From: Chloroflexota bacterium
GTDB lineage: Bacteria; Chloroflexota; Ktedonobacteria; Ktedonobacterales; JACDGC01
Length of the DNA: 52,060 nucleotides
Assembly: GCA_021778805.1 (NCBI GenBank)
Contig: JAJYBV010000010.1
Coordinates: 1 to 52,060, forward strand
Reading direction: 5' to 3'
Made by a program: the position numbers and the translations under genes
The notes under the pieces: model-generated
Told to the model about the DNA's origin: nothing
The model's input: the letters and a program-made list of their open reading frames with translations, nothing else
Database searches by the model: none
Shown here: positions 20,372-27,732 of the stretch, piece by piece
How positions within the stretch are numbered: the first letter of the stretch is position 1
Layout: every line of letters starts with the position of its first letter

Positions 20372-21343
20372 TTATTTGCCTGCCTTTACTGAATCATTTG
20401 TTAGCCGTAAAAATACTTCTTCTAAATTTTCTTCTTGCTGGGTAACCATATCGGGAACTATACCAGCCGAAACCATAAACGCAATCAGTTCTTTACCTCG
20501 GTTTTGCGGCGCTTGAGTTATTATACGGTTTTGTTCATCTAAAAGCGCGTCAGCGCCCCAAGGTTGTTTGCGAATTGAAAGGAGCGCTGCGGGCGCATTT
20601 TCAACAGTAACAATAAATTTGCCGCTGCCTTTGGTCAATGATTCAACAGTGGCGTCGATAATCAATTTTCCATGATTGATAATGCTTACCCGGCTGCATA
20701 TCTGCTGAACTTCTGTTAGCACATGGCTGGAAAGAAACACGGTTTTCCCTTCCGCCGATAACTGCCGCAATAAATCACGCATCTCAACAATTCCGGCAGG
20801 ATCCAGCCCATTGGCCGGCTCATCCAAAACCAGCAAATCCGGGTTATTCAGTAGCGCTATAGCCACACCCAGCCGCTGCTTCATACCAAGTGAATACGTT
20901 TGCACGCGATCTTTCGCGCGCGATTGCAAATCTACAATAGCTAATATTTCATCAATCCGCTTCTCGGAGATGTTGCCTAAGATATGCCCAAAAGCGCGCA
21001 AATTATCGCGGCCGGATAAATATGTATGCAGCGCCGGCGACTCTATTAAGGCGCCAACCTTGGCCAATACGGTGCTTTTCTGCTGAAGCATTGGTTTGCC
21101 AAATAATTCCACTGCGCCGCCGGTTGGTGTTATCAACCCCAATATCATGCGGATGGTGGTTGTTTTTCCGGCTCCATTTGGCCCCAAAAAACCAAAAATT
21201 TCTCCTTGACGCACGGAGATATTCAGATGATCTACCGCGATAAGCGAGCCATATGTTTTACTTAAATTTTTTAACTCCAACGCCAAAGCGCTGTTTGACT
21301 GTGGTGGCGCCGCAAAATGAGTTTGCGAAACTGCGCTATTCAT
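20372..21343 (-). CDS. ABC transporter ATP-binding protein
   Basis: Nucleotide-binding subunit driving the adjacent ABC-2 permease. Walker A GPNGAGKTTT (about 54-63), Q-loop after LGLITPTGG, signature YSLGMKQRLG, Walker B LLVLDEPANGLDPAG and the switch His in FLSSHVLTEVQQ are all intact. The C-terminal about 80 residues form the extra domain often seen in drug or antibiotic self-resistance exporters (GIVPDMVTQQEENLEEVFLRLT). ATG 21343 is preceded by AGAGAGGA. A role in resistance or lantibiotic-like export is only a possibility. Confidence 0.93.
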   Translation of the reverse strand: MNSAVSQTHFAAPPQSNSALALELKNLSKTYGSLIAVDHLNISVRQGEIFGFLGPNGAGKTTTIRMILGLITPTGGAVELFGKPMLQQKSTVLAKVGALIESPALHTYLSGRDNLRAFGHILGNISEKRIDEILAIVDLQSRAKDRVQTYSLGMKQRLGVAIALLNNPDLLVLDEPANGLDPAGIVEMRDLLRQLSAEGKTVFLSSHVLTEVQQICSRVSIINHGKLIIDATVESLTKGSGKFIVTVENAPAALLSIRKQPWGADALLDEQNRIITQAPQNRGKELIAFMVSAGIVPDMVTQQEENLEEVFLRLTNDSVKAGK

Positions 21344-21540
21344 ATGTCATTCCTCTCTTTGCCGGAAAATCTGTGCGCACACAGAAACATATTTGCCTGA
21401 ACCTTGCCGGCTATATTAACTATAGCAAAGAGAAATGAAACCACTATGAAATAAAAATGAAAGTTTTATGAAATGTAAAGACGCAAATAGACTGATTCCA
21501 GTTCCACAGAGCAAAAGCTTGTTGGTGGCCAGGCAACAGC

Positions 21541-21938
21541 AAGAGCCAGGGATTCGTAAGGGGCGACAGCCCATTGCGCGGGGTTTGGGGCGCCTCCCAA
21601 AATCATCTTTTTATTTTATTTTTCCAAAGCAGTATTGTTTGCCAAGTAGCAAGGGCGACCGCAAGGGTCGCCCCTACCGGATTGCATTGCCTCATGTGTA
21701 CCGCGCGATGATTATATTAAAACAAGTGTCATATGGCGGCGCTGGTGCTACGGTGCGGCGTAGGTGGCCGGGCCGCGCTTGTGTACCGTGCAGTGTAGAT
21801 AGCCGAGTGGCGCTTGTGCTCCGGCGCGGTGTAGATAGCAGGGTGGCGCATGTGTACCGCGCGGTGTAGTTTGCCGGGTGGCGTAGGTTGCCGAGTGGCG
21901 CTTCCGCTTCGGCGCGCCGTAGGTGGCCGGGTGGCGCT
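21541..21938 (+). repeat. Dispersed repeat, copy C
   Basis: Contains all family modules in plus orientation: GGGATTCGTAAGGGGCGACAGCCC, GCGCGGGGTTTGGGGCGCC, GGGCGACCGCAAGGGTCGCCC, CTACCGGATTGCATTGCCTCATG and the GGCGC...GGTGTAG tail. The tail is amplified (see the separate tandem repeat). It lies between the ABC exporter promoter region and the toxin/immunity patch, and no protein is encoded. Confidence 0.85.
21738..21938 (+). repeat. 36-bp tandem repeat, about five units
   Basis: Units such as GGCGCTTGTGCTCCGGCGCG-GTGTAGATAGCAGGGT follow each other with period 35-36 and about 15-25% divergence, with one partial unit near 21868. Other copies of the dispersed repeat carry only one such unit, so the array arose by local amplification. 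There are no unique spacers, so this is not a CRISPR. Confidence 0.8.
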
Positions 21939-21980
21939 ATATATGTATTATCAACAAAACATCGCTATTTTTATACACCT

Positions 21981-22811
21981 TCACGGATTACAAATAACAT
22001 CTTTGGAATAATCACTATTAGTTGAATTATAATTAGTATACTCCATCCCTTTTGTTGTTGGTCTCTTTAAATTGTGCTCTTCAAAATAAATACCATAAAG
22101 GTCTAAATAGTTGCTATATCCTGTCCAACAATCTAAATGAATATAGGTAAAATAATAGCTTTGAGATTTTGAGAAATTTGGAACAAGCCAATAAACTCCC
22201 TGCCAGTGTGTGTCATCTTGATATGTTATTGTAAAATAAATATCTGCAAATAACACATATCCTGCTCCTGTTCCTCCATGATGATAGATATGTATCTTTT
22301 GAATTTGTATCGATTGTACCTTTCGTGTATTCGCGCATTGTACGGTTTGCCCTATACTCGGAACTCGCACTTGTTCCAAAATATCAGTAGCGTCGGAAGA
22401 TGTTGGCTGCGCACAGGGTATTGTTCCATATACCATGGTATAATCGTGGAAATATTGTAGCAATGTGTCTTCAGGTCGGCTATTCAGCAAACCCGGTCCC
22501 GGTGGCCCCTGTTGCGGTGTATAGGTATATCCGCCATTGAATAGTCCCCACGCAGGGTTAGGAATATTATGATCTGTATTTTGCTGCACATAATAGACTA
22601 TAGACATCACATTCTCAGATCGCGCCAAAAATGACCAACTGAGAAGGTGAATTGGCTTTTCTGTATCCCTTTGCAATCTTTCTCTTGGTGCGGTTTTTAT
22701 TTGTGACCTCTATAGTGATCCACAGGCTGCTACCCATATCACAAGAATTGTTATCCCTATCATGCAACCAATTCGTACATAATTCTTTGATTTGCTCATC
22801 GGCTTTTTCAT
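21981..22811 (-). pseudogene. Putative immunity lipoprotein gene interrupted by an in-frame TAG
   Basis: From ATG 22811, behind the strong site GGAGGAGAGAGGAATC, the frame encodes a lipoprotein signal (MKKPMSKSKNYVRIGCM, then ITILVIWVAACGSL with lipobox VAAC). It meets TAG at 22710-22712 (codon 34). Reading continues in the same frame without further stops into the 231-aa track ORF, ending at 21981, for 276 codons in all. The mature part (YYVQQNTDHNIPNPAWGLF ... CNP) matches no family I know and is rich in aromatic residues with four Cys. It starts 21 nt after the hydrolase toxin gene. A surface lipoprotein next to a lipase-like toxin is what an immunity protein would look like; function is inferred. 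Confidence 0.6.
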
Positions 22812-22832
22812 GATTCCTCTCTCCTCCACATA

Positions 22833-23840
22833 TTACAAAGTTGCTGCTACCATATTTTGTAACGACTGATCTGGATTCGTTTCCAATTGCACATGCGCAC
22901 CATATATCGGATCGCCTGGTGTCCAGCCCACATACGTTTGCCATGCGCCTGACAGTGGCCCACTATTCATATCTTGCCCATTATATGCATAGACTCCCTG
23001 GATTCCATTGGCTTGTATAAATTCCGATGCGGCTCCTGCGTCAAAATTTGGACTGCCTTGCTGCCATATCATTTTTGCTGCTTCATATGTTAATCCAAGC
23101 CCTAATCCCACGATCATACCACCAACCGGATCGCCTGTTGCCATGCCAATACTCAATCCAGCAGCAGCTCCCATCATGGGAGCCATATATCCAAACGCTG
23201 GCGCATCCAGCAATACAAAGTTGTTCACATGCGCGTCATTGGTTGGTGTTGATTCTTCATTGGCAAAATACCGCAATATGGCAGACGCTCCATTGCTATG
23301 CCCTACCAACCCCACTGTGCCGACATATCCTTCTCCATGCAAATCATGCAGCGTTGCTTGTATCTGCGCTGCTCCTTGCGGAGAATCTGGCGCTTCCATA
23401 AAAATAAACCCTACATCACCGTTATATTTTGTATTATAAAAACTTTCCCATGCTAGCCAAATTTTTTTCTGTGTAGCAAATGAATCTTCGGTTTTGTTAA
23501 GGTTAGGCGTGTTATCCGCATTTAATACATTTGGCCCATCAATAAAGATTACACAATGGGCATAGCCGCTGCAAGTATCAGCGGTTGTTCCAAAATTACT
23601 AACTGTTGGCGCACTATTTCCAGTAGTATCTTTATTAGAATTATACGGGTCATGACCACGGTGACAAATACCATCCGCCCCAGCACAATGCCCGCTGGGG
23701 TCGGTGAGCGTTTCGGGATTGCCGCCCACATAGGCGTAGCGATTCGGCCCCTGCGCCGTGTCTGCGCTGATAAATTGCCCGATGCTTCCATCATAATACC
23801 GCGCATGTTGGAAGAAACTTGTACCGCTTGCTTTACAACA
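22833..23840 (-). CDS. Rhs C-terminal fragment with alpha/beta-hydrolase (lipase-like) toxin domain
   Basis: The open frame from 23840 begins with the end of an Rhs core (ARYYDGSIGQFISADTAQG, NRYAYVGGNPETLTDPSGH), the hallmark just before a polymorphic toxin tip. The tip has VGLVGHSNGASAILRYF (nucleophile elbow, Ser), VLLDAPAFG (Asp) and YGAHVQLE (His near the end), which fits a serine esterase/lipase triad. A Gly-rich hydrophobic insert (MMGAAAGLSIGMATGDP...) could contact membrane. The track lists only the part after GTG 23729 (298 aa). No start codon with a ribosome site serves the Rhs part, and the rest of the Rhs gene is absent, so this is an orphan cassette. Target and activity are inferred. 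Confidence 0.68.
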   Translation of the reverse strand, partial: CCKASGTSFFQHARYYDGSIGQFISADTAQGPNRYAYVGGNPETLTDPSGHCAGADGICHRGHDPYNSNKDTTGNSAPTVSNFGTTADTCSGYAHCVIFIDGPNVLNADNTPNLNKTEDSFATQKKIWLAWESFYNTKYNGDVGFIFMEAPDSPQGAAQIQATLHDLHGEGYVGTVGLVGHSNGASAILRYFANEESTPTNDAHVNNFVLLDAPAFGYMAPMMGAAAGLSIGMATGDPVGGMIVGLGLGLTYEAAKMIWQQGSPNFDAGAASEFIQANGIQGVYAYNGQDMNSGPLSGAWQTYVGWTPGDPIYGAHVQLETNPDQSLQNMVAATL

Positions 23841-24000
23841 TCAATTGCTTCTTCAATGCTCATATTCCCTTGCACATATTGTTCAGCTACTTCAAAAAGA
23901 GAGGATGTGGTTCCATCCCTTCCAGACGAACTTGAGCAAGTCCTTGAACTACGGCTTGCTGCCGTTTTTGAATCTCTGTCATAGGTTCTGTTTTCTGCAT
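23826..24000 (-). pseudogene. VbhA-like antitoxin ORF with a one-base frameshift, fused to the Rhs fragment
   Basis: From ATG 24000 (GAGAGATATC upstream) the frame reads MQKTEPMTEIQKRQQAVVQG, then LAQVRLEGMEPHPLFLK and stop. In the next frame it continues as EVAEQYVQGNMSIEEAIDVVKQ. Joined, this matches the VbhA antitoxin pattern (x-EGxEPxP...A-x-YVxG-xxSxEE), the small inhibitor of Fic toxins. The shift lies in the TTTTT run of CTCTTTTTGAAG; one extra T restores it. After VVKQA the sequence turns into Rhs coding in another frame, so the gene end is a recombination joint. No Fic gene is nearby. The family call rests on motif memory only. Confidence 0.5.
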
Positions 24001-24209
24001 GATATCTCTCTTTTCTCCTTTTTAAGTATACCATAATTTGTTCTATTTTTCCATTTTTTGCTTAGCCGTTAACCCGTCAATATATCTTTAAATCTCATTT
24101 GGCGCAACTATGGCAACTTCATTGCATATGTTTTGCATGATAGTATCTCATTGTCTATATGAATTATCGCGCCGCTATGGTGGAATAGAAAATATTCCAC
24201 CATGTGCAT

Positions 24210-25022
24210 TTATCCTGCGCTGCTGTGTTTCGCCGGAGGAGGAAACGCTAACTCAAAGTTCGTTAATATGGATGTCAGCGGCTCTTCCAAGTAACCAATC
24301 GCACTGCTGCGCAGGTCATCCGGAACACCATAATACGCCTCGGCAATGCTGCCTGCAATAGCAGCCAAGGTGTCGCTGTCCCCTCCGATAGAGATGGCGT
24401 TGCGAATGGTGTCTTCAAAAGAATCTGCCTCTAAAAACGCTACAATAGCCTGTGGAACAGTGTTTTGGCAAGTTTCGCTGAACCTATAGGTTTCGCGGAT
24501 ACCATTCAAAGTGAAATTGATAGGATAATAATGCTTGCGAATATACCTTTGAATTTCGGATTTATCGACACCTGTGCGCGCCAAGTAAACACATATCGCG
24601 GTAGATTCAGCGCCTTTCAAGCCTTCTGAATGATTATGCGAAATAGCAGTAACAGCATTGGCTAAAAATTTCACTTCTTCCAAATCACGCGCTGCGTACC
24701 CGCAAGCAGAAACACGCATAGCCGCGCCGTTGCCATAGCTGTTATACGGCTGTGGGTTTCTGGTAAATAACCATTGAAAAAACATTCCGCCATAGCCGCA
24801 ATCGGGATATTCGCGCCCCAAATCTTGAATATTTTTTATTGCCGCCGCGCTCAAAGATTCATAATTTCCATCGCATTCCAAAATAGCCTGCGCAATGGCT
24901 AAGCTCATAACACTATCGTCAGTAAAAATATTTTTAGCGGTAAATAATTCAAATTGCTTGGTTTTTATGTTGTTTCGTTCAAAGCGAGAGCCAACAATAT
25001 CTCCAACTATAGCTCCGATCAT
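24210..25022 (-). CDS. ADP-ribosylglycohydrolase family protein
   Basis: Removes ADP-ribose from modified proteins or small molecules (DraG/ARH fold, two Mg ions). Metal and substrate motifs are visible: GAIVGDIVGSRFE (1-15), FTDDSVMSLAIA, ITAISHNHSEGLKGAE and SIGGDSDTLAAIAGSIAEAYYG. 270 aa, normal length. ATG 25022 is behind AAAGGAACGAAT. It lies 36 nt downstream of the histidine kinase on the same strand and could be read from that operon. Being next to toxin/immunity remnants, a role against ADP-ribosylating toxins is possible but only a guess. Confidence 0.93.
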   Translation of the reverse strand: MIGAIVGDIVGSRFERNNIKTKQFELFTAKNIFTDDSVMSLAIAQAILECDGNYESLSAAAIKNIQDLGREYPDCGYGGMFFQWLFTRNPQPYNSYGNGAAMRVSACGYAARDLEEVKFLANAVTAISHNHSEGLKGAESTAICVYLARTGVDKSEIQRYIRKHYYPINFTLNGIRETYRFSETCQNTVPQAIVAFLEADSFEDTIRNAISIGGDSDTLAAIAGSIAEAYYGVPDDLRSSAIGYLEEPLTSILTNFELAFPPPAKHSSAG

Positions 25023-25058
25023 ATTCGTTCCTTTTCAAGTGACACATTCACAAACATA

Positions 25059-26507
25059 TCACTGTTCATGTTGTTTCATTTTAGGCAGAAAAATAGTAAA
25101 CCGAGATCCTACACCAAATTGGCTTTCAGCTTGAATGCTGCCGTTTTGCGCAAGGATCATTGCTTTTGCAATTGCCAGCCCCAGACCTGTTGCATTGTCG
25201 GTTCGAGTGCGGGCATGCTTTGCGCGGTAAAATCTATCAAATATATGCGGCAAATCTTTATCCGAGATACCAACGCCATTATCGGCAACAACAATAACGG
25301 CAGCGTCATCTTGTTCAGAAACCGATAAAGTTATTTTACCATTTTGGCGTGAATATTTCATTGCGTTATCTATCAAACCCACAATAACTTGTGTAATCCT
25401 GGAGCGGTCCGCAAATAATTTAACCGGAATCGTTTCAACTGTTAAAGTCACCACGTGTTCCGCAGCTAATGGCTGCATAACATCGGCAATATCCAAAATT
25501 AATTCATCCGCTGCAATCATTTCCAGCTCCAGTTTTAATTTATAATCATCGGATTGCGCTAAAAGCAGCAAATCTTGTATCAGCGCGCTCATGCGTATCG
25601 ATTCAGCGTGCACATTGCGGATAATTTCCCTGCTTTCTTCGATAGTTGGGGATCCAATAATCGATTCATCAGTCATAGCGCGAATGATGGATACCGGAGT
25701 ACGCAACTCATGCGAGGCGTCTGCAGAAAATTGTTTTTGCAATTGAAAATTAGCGTTGATGCTATCCAGCATTTCATTAAACGTAACAGCAAGTTCATAA
25801 ACCTCATCTTTTGCCTTTGGCTCAGGAACCCGTTGGGAAAGATCCCCATTTTTTATAGCTCGCGCCAAATGAATCATTCTGCGGATTGGGTGAAAAGCTC
25901 TATCTACAAAAATATATCCCAGCAAAATACCTGCGGCAATGCTTAACCCGATTAACCCAAGTGAAATAAGAATCGTTTGCCGGGCAAAGTTATTCATAGG
26001 CAGCGCAACCAGCAATACGCCATAGTGTTTTTTGTTGAATATAAGAGGGATACTGTGCAAATCTGCCATATCAGAAGGACCGGCAGAAAGGATGCGGACT
26101 GCCCCATCCCATTCTATGCCATTTTGCGCATAATCTACTGCGGAAAATGGGATATTTAAATGCGAGAAATTAGCTGTTTGATATAAAATTTTCTGTGAGG
26201 TATCGATAACTCTAAAATAAAGCGCCGGATTGTTTGCCGCAACATGCGTTAACCCTCCCAATTGAAGCGTACTGCCCGAAACTGAGAGCTGCGCTTGCAA
26301 TTGTTGAATAGGGCCGGCCAATTGCGCATTAGATTGCAAATAAACGGAATGCTCAATATTATGCGAAATCGCGCCAAACGTAACGCCGCTCAGCAGAAAA
26401 AACAACAGGGTAAATACAACTGAATAAAATATGAGCAGCTGCCGGCGAATGCTAACCGGCGCAATAAACCGCGCTGCTTTTTGCGCATAAGACGCTGCAT
26501 ATTTCAT
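25059..26507 (-). CDS. Two-component sensor histidine kinase
   Basis: Membrane sensor that phosphorylates the OmpR-type regulator upstream. TM1 is about 24-47 (LLIFYSVVFTLLFFLLSG), followed by an extracytoplasmic sensor domain of about 130 residues, TM2 (about 180-203), a HAMP region (FHPIRRMIHLARAIKNGDLSQR), HisKA with FSADASHELRTPVSII (phospho-His) and HATPase motifs DNAMKYS, ADNGVGISDKDLPHIFDRFYR and GLGLAIAKAM. 482 aa, complete. Unusually, more than 500 bp of dispersed repeat separates it from the response regulator gene, so it may have its own expression signals. The signal sensed is unknown. Confidence 0.95.
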   Translation of the reverse strand: MKYAASYAQKAARFIAPVSIRRQLLIFYSVVFTLLFFLLSGVTFGAISHNIEHSVYLQSNAQLAGPIQQLQAQLSVSGSTLQLGGLTHVAANNPALYFRVIDTSQKILYQTANFSHLNIPFSAVDYAQNGIEWDGAVRILSAGPSDMADLHSIPLIFNKKHYGVLLVALPMNNFARQTILISLGLIGLSIAAGILLGYIFVDRAFHPIRRMIHLARAIKNGDLSQRVPEPKAKDEVYELAVTFNEMLDSINANFQLQKQFSADASHELRTPVSIIRAMTDESIIGSPTIEESREIIRNVHAESIRMSALIQDLLLLAQSDDYKLKLELEMIAADELILDIADVMQPLAAEHVVTLTVETIPVKLFADRSRITQVIVGLIDNAMKYSRQNGKITLSVSEQDDAAVIVVADNGVGISDKDLPHIFDRFYRAKHARTRTDNATGLGLAIAKAMILAQNGSIQAESQFGVGSRFTIFLPKMKQHEQ

Positions 26508-26604
26508 ACCGCAGATTCTTTCATTTTAACACTTCCTGATAACGGCTCCCTGTTTCCAGGGGATCTGTTCAGCATCGGAGTATGCTTTCACATGCCCCTG
26601 CCTT

Positions 26605-27031
26605 ATGGTCTTTAATATTTTCATCAGGATGAAGACCAACAGAGCAAAGTACATAGAGTGCCCCATAGTGCCTGTTGTTGAACAAACACTGCACGGCATC
26701 TCGGGTGGTGGAGGTGGGGAAACAAGCAACACAATGCATCGTGTGGTGTTCGTTTCGAGGCCACCTTGGCGCCTACACCGCTCCGAAGCACAAACGCCGA
26801 CACATATCGTTTGTTTTAGAGCATACGCCGCGCGGTTACACCTATGGCCATGCAATCCGGTAGGGGCGCCCCTTGCGGTCGTCCTTGCTGCTCGGCTGCC
26901 AATATTTCCCTTCGGAAAAATAAAAAAGAGATTTTGGGGACACCCCAAACCCCCGCGCAAGGGGCTACCGCCTCTTACGAATCCATGATTACGCTGATAT
27001 ATCTTATCCCTCTTTAATAATTAAAGATCAT
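26605..27031 (-). repeat. Dispersed repeat, copy D, between response regulator and kinase genes
   Basis: Family modules appear in reverse orientation (GAAGACCAACA, the CACCGCTCCGAAG region, CCGGTAGGGGCGCCCCTTGCGG, GGACACCCCAAACCCC, GCGCAAGGGGCTACCGCC). The ends ATGGTCTTTAA (26605-26615) and TTAAAGATCAT (27021-27031) are inverted repeats with one mismatch, like the ends of the 42.3 kb copy. The right end overlaps the last codons and TAA of the response regulator. It fills the whole 514-bp gap between the two genes of one two-component system. Confidence 0.8.
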
Positions 27032-27707
27032 CAGGCATGGGGTCGCTGACCTGATAGCCAACACCGCGAACGGTATGAATAACATCCGGTTCACCGTTTT
27101 CAGTTAATTTACGGCGCAGAGTTTTTACATACACATCCACAACATTGGAAAAAATATCCGCTTCAAAATTCCATACATGTTCGATGATAAGTGTACGGCT
27201 AAGCGCTTGCTTTGGATGGCGCAAAAAATACTCTAACAGCGCAAACTCTTTGCTGCTGAGCTGAATCAGCCGATTGCCACGCTTTACTTCGCGTGTTACA
27301 GTATCCATTTTAATATCGGCAAATTGCAAAATCGCAGATTTAGTTGGGCCATTGCGCCGCAATAAGGCGCGCAGCCGCGCTTCCAATTCGCGAAAGTCGA
27401 AAGGTTTTTCCATATAGTCATCGGCGCCGCTATCTAACCCTTCAATGCGATGTTCAATGCCGCCGCGCGCAGTTAACAGCAATGCCGGAGTAGTGATATG
27501 GGCAGAGCGCATTTTGCGGCAAATTTCCAGCCCATTTATTTCCGGCAGCAGAATATCCAGCACCATCACATCATACTGTACGCTGAAAATCATTTGCAGC
27601 GCCGCATCGCCGCTGGCGCACAGATCTACAGCATAGCCTTGCGCTGTTAGCCCTTTTTGTATCAGCGGGCCAAGTTTTGGGTCATCTTCAGCAATTAAAA
27701 CTCGCAC
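27021..27707 (-). CDS. OmpR/PhoB-family response regulator
   Basis: Receiver domain 1-115 with the acidic pocket EDD, phospho-Asp in MVLDILLPEINGLE, the Thr in LLLTARG and Lys in DYMEKPFDFRELEARL. The C-terminal winged helix (LSSKEFALLEYFLRH ... VDVYVKTLRRKL ... VIHTVRGVGYQV) binds DNA. The track start is TTG, but GGAG lies nine bases before the GTG at 27707, giving MRVLIAEDDPKL, the family's usual start (228 aa). It is 25 nt after murF. The last residues (MPDDL, stop) are encoded by the end of the repeat element, so the original C-terminus may have been altered. Confidence 0.94.
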   Translation of the reverse strand: MRVLIAEDDPKLGPLIQKGLTAQGYAVDLCASGDAALQMIFSVQYDVMVLDILLPEINGLEICRKMRSAHITTPALLLTARGGIEHRIEGLDSGADDYMEKPFDFRELEARLRALLRRNGPTKSAILQFADIKMDTVTREVKRGNRLIQLSSKEFALLEYFLRHPKQALSRTLIIEHVWNFEADIFSNVVDVYVKTLRRKLTENGEPDVIHTVRGVGYQVSDPMPDDL

Positions 27708-27732
27708 AGGCAATATCTCCGGATGTTCCTAA

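Noticed and set aside
21738-21938. CRISPR-like periodicity of about 36 bp
   Set aside because: Units are back to back without unique spacers and diverge along their length; no cas gene is nearby.
22615-22944. 109-aa minus ORF overlapping toxin and lipoprotein genes
   Set aside because: It is in a different frame from the lipoprotein start at 22811 and overlaps the toxin 3' end; composition is nonsense-like.
23549-23825. C-terminal extension of the 161-aa ORF
   Set aside because: After VVKQA this frame is a shadow of the Rhs coding frame; only the VbhA-like part is meaningful.
26605-26988. 127-aa and 144-aa ORFs within repeat copy D
   Set aside because: They follow hairpin modules of the repeat and are not kept in other copies.
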